DNA of 64,000 nt from Nitrosomonadales bacterium. Its GTDB lineage: Bacteria > Pseudomonadota > Gammaproteobacteria > Burkholderiales > Gallionellaceae. The notes below the pieces were generated by a model, which was given only the letters and a program-made list of their open reading frames with translations, made no database searches and was not told where the DNA came from. The stretch lies in assembly GCA_016214695.1 (NCBI GenBank), contig JACRNY010000006.1, positions 62,001-126,000 of the forward strand. The letters run 5' to 3'. The position numbers were made by a program, and so were the translations under genes. Shown one piece after another: positions 1 to 8,067 of the stretch (position 1 is its first letter; every line of letters starts with the position of its first letter).

Positions 1-564
1 CGCAGCGAGCGGCACAAAGGCGGCAGCTGCAGCGGCATCGTGCGCCACGAACGCCGTGCGCACATCCTCGCCGACCTCGAAGGCATGCGGCCCGATGGTC
101 GGACCGAGCCAGGCCAGCAGTTTCTGCGGCGCCACGCCCATCTCTTGCACGGTCGCTTCGATCACGCCGGCGGCCAGGCCTTTCCAGCCCGCATGCGCAG
201 CCGCGACCACGCTGCCGTCCTCGTCGCACAGCAGCACCGGCAGGCAGTCGGCCGTCATCACCACGCACACCGAGCCGCGCTGGCGCGCGACGCTGGCATC
301 GGCCACGACGCGGCAGGCGGCGGCATCGGCGTTCGCCACTTCGATGCCGTGCACCTGTTCCATCCACACCGGTTCGCTGGGCATGAACGGCGCCAGCGAC
401 TGGCGGTTGCGGTTCACGCGCAGCGGGTCGTCGCCGACATGCAGGCCGAGGTTGAGCGTGTCATACGGGGCGGCGCTGACACCGCCGAGGCGCGTGGTCT
501 GCAATGCCTTCACATTGGCAGGCGCGGGCCATTCGGGATGGATGAAGGTCTCACTCAATGACAT
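1..564 (-). CDS. pgeF: Peptidoglycan editing factor PgeF / YfiH-type multicopper-oxidase-like protein (3' end missing)
   Basis: Not in the ORF track because it runs off the left edge. Reading the minus strand from the ATG at 564 gives about 188 codons of a roughly 245-residue protein. Family hallmarks are visible: a histidine in MEQVHG, the cysteine in TADCLPVLLCD and a histidine in AHAGWKG, which form the metal/active site of the YfiH (DUF152) family. These proteins act on purine nucleosides or correct misincorporated peptidoglycan residues. The start overlaps the end of rluD by 14 bases, so the two genes are co-transcribed, a usual arrangement in proteobacteria. The C-terminal quarter lies outside the window. 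Confidence 0.88.
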   Translation of the reverse strand, partial: MSLSETFIHPEWPAPANVKALQTTRLGGVSAAPYDTLNLGLHVGDDPLRVNRNRQSLAPFMPSEPVWMEQVHGIEVANADAAACRVVADASVARQRGSVCVVMTADCLPVLLCDEDGSVVAAAHAGWKGLAAGVIEATVQEMGVAPQKLLAWLGPTIGPHAFEVGEDVRTAFVAHDAAAAAAFVPLAA

Positions 565-1561
565 CGCCCGCCTCCTCTATCCCTTCCAGCAGCTCTTCCA
601 TATCGTCCGGCAAGGGGGAATGGAACTCCATGCGCTCGCCGCTGACGGGATGGTCCAGCGCCAGTTGCGTGGCGTGCAGCGCCTGGCGCGGAAAACCGTT
701 CAGCAGTTCGCGCAGCGACGGCGAGCATTTCTGCGTGCCGCGCTGGTACACGCTGTCGCCGATCAGCGGGTGGCCGATGTGGGTCATGTGCACGCGGATC
801 TGGTGGGTGCGGCCGGTCTCCAGACGGCAACGCACCAGGGTGCAATAGGGGAAACGCTCCTCGACGCTGACATGCGTGATGGCTTCCTTGCCGCTCTCGG
901 TCGTGGCCATCTTCACCCTTTGCGAGGGATGGCGACCGATGGGCACGTTGATGGTGTAGTCGCGGTCCAGCTCGCCCCACACCAGCGCGAGATATTCGCG
1001 CTTCACGCTGCGTGCCTGCATCTGCCGCACCAACGCGGTCTGCGCGACCAGCGTCCTGGCCACCACCATCAGTCCGCTGGTGTCCTTGTCGAGGCGGTGC
1101 ACGATGCCGGCACGCGGTACGTTCGCCAGTTCCGGCGCGTGGTGCAGCAGGGCATTGAGCAGGGTACCTTCCCAATTTCCGCTGCCGGGATGCACCACCA
1201 GCCCGACCGGTTTGTCGATGATGATGATGGCGTCGTCCTCGTAGACGATGTCGAGCGGAATATCCTCGGGCAGGAAAGGTTGTTCGGAGGGGTGTATCTG
1301 CGGCGATACACGCACGGTCTCGCCGCCCCACACCTTCTGCTTGACGCTGGCCGGTTGGCCGTTGAGCGTGACCAGGCCCTGCTCCACCCAGTCCTGCAGG
1401 CGGCTGCGCGAGTACTCGGGCAGCAGTTTGACCAGCACCTGATCGAGACGCAGTCCGCCGTGCTCCATCGGCACCTTCATCTCAAGCAGGTCGGATGACT
1501 CGTCGTCTTTGCTATAATCGGACAAATCCTCTTCGGGTTCCATCATTTCGGGTTCTATCAT
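551..1561 (-). CDS. rluD: 23S rRNA pseudouridine synthase RluD
   Basis: Makes pseudouridines in helix 69 of 23S rRNA. An N-terminal S4 RNA-binding domain (LRLDQVLVKLLPEYSRSRLQ, about residues 35-90) is followed by the catalytic domain with HRLDKDTSG holding the essential Asp. The ORF track begins at 1639, but that would run through the start of divergent bamD. The ATG at 1561 (MIEPEMMEPEED) or the ATG at 1543 fits the family better; I use 1561, giving 336 residues. No clear ribosome site sits close to either. The acidic N-terminal extension is normal for betaproteobacterial RluD. Confidence 0.93.
   Translation of the reverse strand: MIEPEMMEPEEDLSDYSKDDESSDLLEMKVPMEHGGLRLDQVLVKLLPEYSRSRLQDWVEQGLVTLNGQPASVKQKVWGGETVRVSPQIHPSEQPFLPEDIPLDIVYEDDAIIIIDKPVGLVVHPGSGNWEGTLLNALLHHAPELANVPRAGIVHRLDKDTSGLMVVARTLVAQTALVRQMQARSVKREYLALVWGELDRDYTINVPIGRHPSQRVKMATTESGKEAITHVSVEERFPYCTLVRCRLETGRTHQIRVHMTHIGHPLIGDSVYQRGTQKCSPSLRELLNGFPRQALHATQLALDHPVSGERMEFHSPLPDDMEELLEGIEEAGDVIE
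1513..1518 (+). promoter_or_regulatory. Candidate -10 element for bamD
   Basis: A perfect TATAAT lies 42 bases before the bamD ATG, inside the 5' coding part of divergent rluD. No good -35 hexamer sits at 17 bases. The two genes therefore have overlapping 5' ends and the bamD promoter must lie within rluD. Confidence 0.5.
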
Positions 1562-2351
1562 GCGCCATAGTTTAGCTGTTTTCCTCCTGCTCTCGTTAGT
1601 TGCTTGCAGTTCCGACCCCGCCAAGGACGATAACCTCACCGCCGACCAGCTCTACAGCGCGGCGAAGGAATCGATGGCGGACAACAATTACGAGAAGGCG
1701 GTGAAGCAGTTCGAGAAGCTGCAGTCGCGTTACCCCTACGGCCGTTATGCACAACAGGCGCAGATGGAGATCGCCTACGCCTACTACAAGCACAGCGAGC
1801 CGGCGCCCGCGCTGGTGGCGCTGGACAACTTCGTGAAGATGTACCCCAACAGCCAGCACCTGGACTATGTCTACTACCTCAAGGGGCTGATCAACTTCAA
1901 CGAGAACATCAACAGCCTGTTCGGCACCATGTTCAAGCAGGACCCGTCCGAACGCGACCCCACCGCCCTGCGCGATTCCTTCGCTTCCTTCAAGGAGCTG
2001 GTCACGCGCTTCCCGGACAGCAAATACACACCGGATGCCAGACTGCGCATGCAATACCTGCTCACCACGCTGGCCAGCGGCGAAGTTCATGTCGCCAGCT
2101 ATTACCTGCGCCGCGGCGCCTATGTTGCTGCCGCCAACCGCGCCAAGGGCGTGCTGATCGATTACCCGAACACGCCGCAGACGCGCGAGGCCCTGCAGAT
2201 CATGGTACAGGCCTACGATGCGCTGAAGATGAACGACCTGCGCGACGATGCCAAGCGCGTGCTGGCGCTGAACGTCGCCAAGGACGGCATCAACCCCGAG
2301 GCGAAGGAATCGCCGGAGAACGCCGCCGCCTGGTGGCAGTTCTGGAAGTAG
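1560..2351 (+). CDS. bamD: Outer membrane assembly lipoprotein BamD (ComL)
   Basis: BamD is an essential lipoprotein of the BAM complex that folds beta-barrel proteins into the outer membrane. The 263-residue product begins with a lipoprotein signal ending in LVAC, so Cys17 would be lipidated. TPR-like helices follow (QLYSAAKESMADNNYEKAV, then the conserved SRYPYG and AYAYYK segments). Length is normal for the family. The ATG overlaps the proposed ATG of rluD on the other strand. Confidence 0.95.
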   Translation: MRHSLAVFLLLSLVACSSDPAKDDNLTADQLYSAAKESMADNNYEKAVKQFEKLQSRYPYGRYAQQAQMEIAYAYYKHSEPAPALVALDNFVKMYPNSQHLDYVYYLKGLINFNENINSLFGTMFKQDPSERDPTALRDSFASFKELVTRFPDSKYTPDARLRMQYLLTTLASGEVHVASYYLRRGAYVAAANRAKGVLIDYPNTPQTREALQIMVQAYDALKMNDLRDDAKRVLALNVAKDGINPEAKESPENAAAWWQFWK

Positions 2352-2361
2352 GGATGCGCGC

Positions 2362-2904
2362 GTGAAATTCTGCCCGACATGCGGCGCTCCCGTTGAACTG
2401 CGCACCCCGCAGGACGACCACCGCGAACGGCATGTCTGCACCGTCTGCCACACCATCCATTACCAGAATCCCAAGCTGATCGTCGGCGCCATCCCGGAAT
2501 GGGAGGACGGACGCATCCTGCTTTGCCGCCGCGCCATCGAGCCGCGCCACGGCCTGTGGACATTGCCCGCCGGCTTCATGGAGAACGGCGAGACCACCAC
2601 GCAGGCCGCCGCACGCGAGACGCTGGAGGAAGCCAATGCGCGTATCGATGTGCAGGAACTGTATGCGCTGTACAACCTGCCCTATATCGACCAGGTGCAA
2701 CTGCTGTTCCGCGCCAAGTTGCTCGACCTGAATTTCTCTCCCGGCGTGGAGAGTCTGGAAGTGGAACTGTTCAGCGAAGAGCAGATACCCTGGGACACGC
2801 TGGCTTTCCGTCCCATCAGTTACACGCTCAGACATTTCTTCGACGACCGCAGACGCGGCGAATTCACCTTCCGCAGCGCCGACCTGGCCCCGCCCAGGCG
2901 GTGA
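2362..2904 (+). CDS. Nudix hydrolase with N-terminal zinc ribbon
   Basis: The 180-residue protein starts with a zinc ribbon (CPTCG near residue 4 and CTVCH near residue 26), then a Nudix domain with the box GFMENGE...RETLEEANA at about residues 71-95. The box keeps the R-E-x-x-E-E metal core, but the usual late Gly is Asn. Zinc-ribbon Nudix proteins of this type hydrolyse ADP-ribose, NADH or related dinucleotides; the substrate here cannot be read from sequence. GTG start, 10 bases after bamD with AGGG upstream, so probably the second gene of a bamD operon. Confidence 0.85.
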   Translation: MKFCPTCGAPVELRTPQDDHRERHVCTVCHTIHYQNPKLIVGAIPEWEDGRILLCRRAIEPRHGLWTLPAGFMENGETTTQAAARETLEEANARIDVQELYALYNLPYIDQVQLLFRAKLLDLNFSPGVESLEVELFSEEQIPWDTLAFRPISYTLRHFFDDRRRGEFTFRSADLAPPRR

Positions 2905-2969
2905 GATTCCACCTGCATGCCGCTGCGATCATCGGCGTGCCTCTTGAACGTGCCTGAAAGTCGATCTGC

Positions 2970-3284
2970 TCAGCCGGTGCTCCATGCCCGCGGCCGTTTC
3001 ATGCCCGCGATGCGGCATGCCTGCTTCACATAGCCATAGGGAAACAGTTCGAAGACCAAGTTGCGGTCCCCGCCGCCCGGCCGCTCGGTAAGGTGTTTGG
3101 TCACATGCCGCACATCAGGCGCGACCTGGTGCTCGGCGTAATACTCGCGCATGAAGCGGATCGCATCCCAATGGTCCGCCGTGAGCGCGATGCCTTCCTG
3201 CTCGGCAAAGATTTGCGCCACACCCTCGTTCCATTCCAGCGGTTCGATCAGATATCCCTCTGCGTCGATCTGCGGCATCTGCAT
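2970..3284 (-). CDS. DsrC/TusE-family sulfur-carrier-like protein lacking the terminal cysteine
   Basis: The 104-residue protein has the DsrC/TusE fold signature (DAEGYLIEPLEWNEGVA near the N-terminus, AIRFMREYY, then a C-terminal arm with ACRIAGM). DsrC proteins carry two arm cysteines 11 residues apart, and TusE keeps only the last one. Here the inner cysteine is kept while the position 11 later is Trp and the chain ends WSTG, so the usual persulfide-carrying cysteine is gone. The ATG at 3284 is preferred to the GTG at 3290 because AAGGAGG lies 7 bases before it. That ribosome site overlaps the stop of the TonB receptor, so the two are co-transcribed. A role in sulfur trafficking or regulation is inference. 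Confidence 0.8.
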   Translation of the reverse strand: MQMPQIDAEGYLIEPLEWNEGVAQIFAEQEGIALTADHWDAIRFMREYYAEHQVAPDVRHVTKHLTERPGGGDRNLVFELFPYGYVKQACRIAGMKRPRAWSTG

Positions 3285-3296
3285 GGTCACGCCTCC

Positions 3297-5525
3297 TTAA
3301 AATTCAAACACCAGCTCGGCCAGCAGACTGCGTCCCGGCATCAGGAAGTATGAATACGCCTTCCTGTCGAACAGATTGTTGATGGCAAGGTTGCCCCGCA
3401 CCTCTCCGGAGAAAGCGTAGCCCACTCTCGCATCGACCATGGTGCAGGAGTCGTAGCTGGTGGGCACCCCCTCGACCACATCGGTATTGCGCGCCGTCGC
3501 GAAGATATGGCTGACATAGCGCGCGCCCAGCCTGCCGGACCACGCTCCCTGCTGCGCCGTCATGCCGAGTCCGCCGATGTTCTTTGGCGAATCGGTCAGC
3601 CGCTTGCCCACGCTCAGGGGATCGGCGCTGTTCTCCAGCATGCGCGATTCGATATACGAGTAATTCGCCTCCAGTGCCAACCAGTCGGTCAGCCCGGTCG
3701 TCGCGGACAACTCGATGCCGCGCACCTTCGCGCTGCCGGCATTGATGCGCTGCGACAGGACCAGCGGGACGACCTGTTTCAGGTAGATTAGGTTGCTCAA
3801 GCGGTTCTCGAACCAGGTCACTGTCATCCTGGTATCAGCAGCAGCCCGCAGCTCGCCGCCGAGCTCCCATGTCGTCCCACGCTCCGGCTGCAGGTTGGGA
3901 TCGCCCTGGGTCGTCAGGCCGTTGATGGTCGAGGTCGTATACATGTCCTCGTTGGTCGGTGCACGGAAGGATCTGCCGAACGAAGCTCGCAGCGTAGTGG
4001 CAGCGTTGGCCTGATAGACAGCGGACAGTTTCGGGCTGAATGCTGAAGCGCCGCGAGAGGCAAAGACCGTGGTGCCGGCGGGTGCGGTGTTCTTGAAGTT
4101 GTCGCCACGCGTCTCCCAGCGGTCCACCCGGCCGCCCAGATACACGCGGAGGGCATCACCCATCTGGATCTCGTCCTGCACGAAGACCGCTCTCGTCATC
4201 GAATCGCCGTTGTAGCCGCTATTTACGCTGGTGCGCGAGTCCGGGTTGCGCCAATCGCTCAACGCATAGGCTCTCTGGTTCGCATAGTCGCGATGTAGCG
4301 CCACCCCGGTCACCAGAAAATGTCTGAGACCCACCGGGAAACTCAGTTGAGCCGTGGCATCGACTGCGCCGTTCGGCGTATCCATCAGCGTCCCCGCTCC
4401 GCCGGACCAGGTGGACGTTGCCCCGGCCTGGGTGAAACTGTACGCACGTTCGATGCGGGCGAGATCGATCTTCAGCAAATGATGCTCGCCTGCGGTTCCG
4501 TCGTAGCCGGCGAAATATCGCGTCGCCGCCTCATGCAACGGCGAGTTGTTGACGAAGTTGATCTCGCTCAGCGTGACGAGCTGACCATTGATATCCAACG
4601 GCCCGCTCGACACCGGCACGCCTGAGGCATCGCGGAGATAGGTATTGAAATGCGTATAGCCCTGGTCGATATTCTGGTGGGTGATGCCGGTGTACAACTT
4701 GTCGCGCTCGTTCAGGAAATAGAACAGTTTGGCCGTCGCATTGGTCGAGTCCCACGGCGTGGTTCCCTTGTCGCCCACCAGCCAGGCGGGTGCGCCGTCG
4801 CGGGTGGTGATCGGTTGCGCCCCGCTGACCGGTGTGCCGGGCGTTCCGGCGACCGCACTCCTGACAACAAAGTCGTTCACATAGCTGTCGCGGTTCTGCC
4901 GGCCGTAACCGACGACGACACCGAAACCGTTGTCCAATCGCTCGCGCCAATAGATGCTGCCGTCCTCGCCGCTCGCGTCCTGCCAGCCTTTCTTCACCCT
5001 GGCCGTGAGCTCATGCTTGTCCGGCTGCTTGGTGATGACGCTGATCACGCCGCCGATGGCATTGCTGCCGTACAGCGAGGAGAACGCGCCGGGCACCACC
5101 TCGACGCGTTCGATGTCCTCGACGAAGGGTATGCGCCAGTTCACCTTGCCCGAACGGCCGTCCTGCAGCGGCTGTCCATCCAGCAGGATGAGGGTCTTGT
5201 TCTGGTCGATGCCGCGCAGCGACATGCCGCTGGTACCCGAGGTTCCCTGCGACGAGCCGAGTGCGCCGTCGCGCAGATAGAGGCTCGGCACCTGGTCGAG
5301 CACATCGCCGAGGCGGGAGACGTTCTTCGTTTCGATGTCCCTGGCCGTGACCGCCGTCACTGCGGCTGGCGCATCGGCGAGTGTCGCTTTCACCCTGGTC
5401 GCCGTGACCACAACCTCATCCAACCCGGTTGCACCGATGCTTTCCGTCACTTCTGCGGCATTGGCCAGATTACAGATCAGGCCGAGTGCGAGTGACGCCG
5501 TTCCCCTGCATAACCGAGTTCTCAT
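3297..5525 (-). CDS. TonB-dependent outer membrane receptor
   Basis: A 742-residue outer membrane receptor. It has a signal peptide ending near ANA-AE, a TonB box-like DEVVVTATR, an N-terminal plug (DVLDQVPSLYL, LILLDGQPLQDG, VEVVPGAFSSLYGSNAIGG) and a beta-barrel ending in the aromatic residue of LVFEF. The plug resembles BtuB/CirA-type receptors, but the ligand (siderophore, heme, cobalamin or copper) is not evident; no cobalamin riboswitch was seen upstream. The dsrC-like gene follows after 12 bases. Between this gene and the divergent small membrane gene lies a perfect TTGAC-N4-GTCAA palindrome, so expression may follow the denitrification regulon. Confidence 0.9.
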   Translation of the reverse strand: MRTRLCRGTASLALGLICNLANAAEVTESIGATGLDEVVVTATRVKATLADAPAAVTAVTARDIETKNVSRLGDVLDQVPSLYLRDGALGSSQGTSGTSGMSLRGIDQNKTLILLDGQPLQDGRSGKVNWRIPFVEDIERVEVVPGAFSSLYGSNAIGGVISVITKQPDKHELTARVKKGWQDASGEDGSIYWRERLDNGFGVVVGYGRQNRDSYVNDFVVRSAVAGTPGTPVSGAQPITTRDGAPAWLVGDKGTTPWDSTNATAKLFYFLNERDKLYTGITHQNIDQGYTHFNTYLRDASGVPVSSGPLDINGQLVTLSEINFVNNSPLHEAATRYFAGYDGTAGEHHLLKIDLARIERAYSFTQAGATSTWSGGAGTLMDTPNGAVDATAQLSFPVGLRHFLVTGVALHRDYANQRAYALSDWRNPDSRTSVNSGYNGDSMTRAVFVQDEIQMGDALRVYLGGRVDRWETRGDNFKNTAPAGTTVFASRGASAFSPKLSAVYQANAATTLRASFGRSFRAPTNEDMYTTSTINGLTTQGDPNLQPERGTTWELGGELRAAADTRMTVTWFENRLSNLIYLKQVVPLVLSQRINAGSAKVRGIELSATTGLTDWLALEANYSYIESRMLENSADPLSVGKRLTDSPKNIGGLGMTAQQGAWSGRLGARYVSHIFATARNTDVVEGVPTSYDSCTMVDARVGYAFSGEVRGNLAINNLFDRKAYSYFLMPGRSLLAELVFEF

Positions 5526-5648
5526 CCGGACACTCCATTGTTTTCAAAAATGGGCTGGCTCCCGCCCGGGCCCTTGCGATACTTCTCCAGCCCGTGGCGC
5601 AGCTTATACCTGTGGATCGCATGTTCAAATACCGCACACTAAAACTCA

Positions 5649-5662
5649 TTGACCGGGGTCAA
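5649..5662. promoter_or_regulatory. FNR/DNR-type operator between TonB receptor and small membrane gene
   Basis: TTGACCGGGGTCAA has perfect 5-base arms (TTGAC-N4-GTCAA), the architecture of Crp/Fnr-family sites. On the minus strand a TATAAG (5608-5603) lies about 50 bases downstream of its centre. That would put the site near -60 of a TonB-receptor promoter, a class I position. It could also serve the plus-strand gene at 5769. Confidence 0.6.
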
Positions 5663-5768
5663 GGTATTCACATGCCGTATGTCTTCCAATTGCACTGACA
5701 GTCACAGGCCGGATGAAGCGGATCCGCCGAGCCGCTCGTCCCGGGTCTGCGATCGACAAGGAGAACTC

Positions 5769-6080
5769 ATGGATCAGCACAACAAGGAAAACGCGATCTT
5801 CAAATACCTGCCCTCGGGCCGGCAGCTGGCGATCCATGTCACCGCCATGTTCACGCTCTCCGGCCTGTCGGGGCCGCTGATCGGTCCGTTGCTGATCCAG
5901 TGGGTCAACCCGCCGCAGGCTTGGGGGATCGCGACCGGGATGGGTGACTACTCGCCGATGAGCATCGTGCTCTGGGGATTGGCTTTCACGATGATAGCGG
6001 CTTTCTTCTATACCGGATGGCTGATCGCCTTGGCGCGCAAGGGCTGGGAGGAAGCGCAGCCGAAGTCCTGGTACAACTGA
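5769..6080 (+). CDS. Small two-helix membrane protein, unknown function
   Basis: The 103-residue protein is not recognised. The ATG at 5769 is chosen over the longer ORF-track start (5649) because AAGGAG lies 5-10 bases before it and the upstream stretch contains the operator. Two hydrophobic segments are visible, LAIHVTAMFTLSGLSGPLIG (about 20-40) and MSIVLWGLAFTMIAAFFYTG (about 64-85), followed by a charged C-terminal tail. It shares an intergenic region and a Crp/Fnr-type site with the TonB receptor and lies next to the nor genes. A membrane role tied to anaerobic growth is inference. Confidence 0.7.
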   Translation: MDQHNKENAIFKYLPSGRQLAIHVTAMFTLSGLSGPLIGPLLIQWVNPPQAWGIATGMGDYSPMSIVLWGLAFTMIAAFFYTGWLIALARKGWEEAQPKSWYN

Positions 6081-6081
6081 A

Positions 6082-6223
6082 GGACGCCTCTAGAAATTCA
6101 AAGTTCAAAGCAAGACAAGGCGCGAGCAAAAAATTGCGCCGCAGCATATTCCTTGATATGTAAGAAGTAATTTTTTGTGAGCAACGCCGTATTGCGACGA
6201 AATTTGGATTTTTAGAGGTGTCC
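6082..6223. repeat. 142-bp imperfect palindromic element (MITE/REP-like)
   Basis: Begins GGACGCCTCTAGAAATTCAA and ends TTTGGATTTTTAGAGGTGTC(C); the ends are imperfect inverted repeats of about 24 bases. The arms stay complementary inward (GGCGCGAGCAAAAAATT against AATTTTTTGTGAGCAACGCC) to a centre CATATTCCTTGATATG. The whole element can fold into one long hairpin. It fills the gap between the convergent small membrane gene and norD and codes for nothing obvious. It looks like a mobile palindromic repeat without transposase; it could also act as a transcription barrier. Confidence 0.75.
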
Positions 6224-6229
6224 CGAACA

Positions 6230-8056
6230 TCAATGCGTCAGTTGAGCATACAGCAACGGCAGTTCGCGCGGCAGTTCCGACGGTTTGCGTATCACCACAT
6301 AGCCGTTGACGCCGAACAGGTGCGGCAGATAGCTGCTGCCTTTCTCGTCGATGGTGACGCAGAACGGCCTCAATCCCATCTGGCGCGCTTCGTGGATGGC
6401 GACACGCGTGTCTTCCACGCCGTAGCGTCCTTCGTACTGGTCCAGATCGTTCGGTTTGCCGTCGGTGAGGATGAGCAGCAGCCTTTGCGTCGCCGCCTGT
6501 CTGGCGAGCAGCCGGCTGGAATGGCGTATCGCTGCGCCCATGCGGGTGTAGAAACCGGGCTTGATCGCGGCGATGCGTCCGCGCACTTTGTCGTCATACT
6601 TCCCCTCGAATTCCTTGAGGATATGGAAACGGATGTTCTCCCGCTTGAGCGAGGAGAAGCCGTACAGCGCGAAGCGGTCGCCGGTGGCAGAGAGCGCTTC
6701 GGAGAACAGGAACAAGGTGTCGCGAATGACATCGATGACACGCGCCTCGTCGCTGATGTGGGCATCGGTAGACAGCGACAGATCTGCCAGCAGCAGGCAC
6801 GCCAGATCGCGGTCGCGGTATTGATGCGCCTTGTACAGCCCCTGTTCGCGCGCCTGCAGACCGCCGATGCGGTCGGCGCTGAATTGCACGCAGGCATCCA
6901 GATCGAGTTCGCTGCCGTCGAACTGTCCCTTGAACCACACCTTGGTTGGCGTCAATGCCGCGAACTGGCTGCGCAGGCGGCGCGCCGTGGCGGACAGATG
7001 TGCAGGCAGCGGCAGTGCTTCCGCGTCCCGCGCCAGCATGGGTTGCAAACGGCAGTGTGACGGTTGCAGGAGCTGCTTCTTGTAATGCCATTCCGGCAAC
7101 AGTATCCCCTCCCCCAGCGGACTATCATCGGATGCCGCGGAAGGCAGGTCGAGATCGAACTTCAAACGCGAGGCGGTGGTCTTGCCGTCCTGGGCCACGC
7201 TCAGGCGATCCAGATCTTCCGCGGGCTTGTCATCGGGCGGCTCGTCCTCCTCGGTGGGACGATTGACCTTGATGTATTCGGCCCAGCTCAGGATGCTCTC
7301 CGCGCGGAAGGACATCATGAAGCCGTCCTTGCCGTCGGGCATGTCGACACGCTCGGCCTGGTAACGGCGGTCTTTTTCATTCTTCCTGCTGTCGCCGCCT
7401 TCGTGACTTTGCGGTTCCCTGCTGTCGCTGCCGCCGCGCTCGCTGGCAGGCGGATCGGGATGCAGCCACAGGTACACCGGCTGCGGCGGACGTCTGGCCG
7501 GGGGCAGGCGCTCCACACTGCCGGGATGCAGCAGCGCGGCACGGATGGCTTCTTCCTGCTCGCGCTCGCCGCGCGGCAATCGTTCGGGGGCGGGACGCAT
7601 GGCAAGTACGGCATCGGCGAGTCGCTGATAGCGGCGTGCCAGTCCGGGAAAACGCTCCAGCACCTCCAGCGTGGCGCGCTGGTTGCGCACTATCCACGGC
7701 TGTGCGGATCCGCCGCCGGTGGCCGCCAACGCGATCAGCCAGAGATACAGGTCGCGGTTGAGCTCGCGGCGCGGGAACAGGTCGATCATGGCCGGCAGGT
7801 TCAAGGTCTCGCCATCCAGCCAGGTCAACTCGGTCTTGGTATTGCTGCCGGCGATGCGCTGCAGCAGGCTGCGTCTTGCACCATGCTGGGTGGCAGCAGC
7901 CGATTTCACGGCCAGCCCGCTGTCGCCGCCCCACGAACGGAACAGGATACCGGCGGTCTTGCCGATCTGTTCCAGCGTGACCGCCTCGGCCGGGTAGCGC
8001 CTGTCGGCCGCACCGGTGATGAGCTTGTGCCACAGCGCACCGACTTGCTCTTCCAT
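6230..8056 (-). CDS. norD: Nitric oxide reductase activation protein NorD
   Basis: A 608-residue NorD, partner of the AAA+ ATPase NorQ in maturing cytochrome c nitric oxide reductase, probably by inserting the non-heme FeB iron. The C-terminal third is a von Willebrand A domain with the MIDAS motif DLSLST and the later LLLILTDGKPND. The middle (about residues 180-290) is charged, proline-rich linker. It is the last gene of norE-F-Q-orf-orf-D, 11 bases after the polyferredoxin gene. Confidence 0.93.
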   Translation of the reverse strand: MEEQVGALWHKLITGAADRRYPAEAVTLEQIGKTAGILFRSWGGDSGLAVKSAAATQHGARRSLLQRIAGSNTKTELTWLDGETLNLPAMIDLFPRRELNRDLYLWLIALAATGGGSAQPWIVRNQRATLEVLERFPGLARRYQRLADAVLAMRPAPERLPRGEREQEEAIRAALLHPGSVERLPPARRPPQPVYLWLHPDPPASERGGSDSREPQSHEGGDSRKNEKDRRYQAERVDMPDGKDGFMMSFRAESILSWAEYIKVNRPTEEDEPPDDKPAEDLDRLSVAQDGKTTASRLKFDLDLPSAASDDSPLGEGILLPEWHYKKQLLQPSHCRLQPMLARDAEALPLPAHLSATARRLRSQFAALTPTKVWFKGQFDGSELDLDACVQFSADRIGGLQAREQGLYKAHQYRDRDLACLLLADLSLSTDAHISDEARVIDVIRDTLFLFSEALSATGDRFALYGFSSLKRENIRFHILKEFEGKYDDKVRGRIAAIKPGFYTRMGAAIRHSSRLLARQAATQRLLLILTDGKPNDLDQYEGRYGVEDTRVAIHEARQMGLRPFCVTIDEKGSSYLPHLFGVNGYVVIRKPSELPRELPLLYAQLTH

Positions 8057-8067
8057 TTACGGACACC

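Noticed and set aside
1562-1639. Longer rluD start at 1639
   Set aside because: It would run through the bamD signal peptide codons, and the added residues have no family match.
5526-5768. Possible cobalamin riboswitch upstream of the BtuB-like TonB receptor
   Set aside because: No B12-box-like conserved core could be recognised in the leader.
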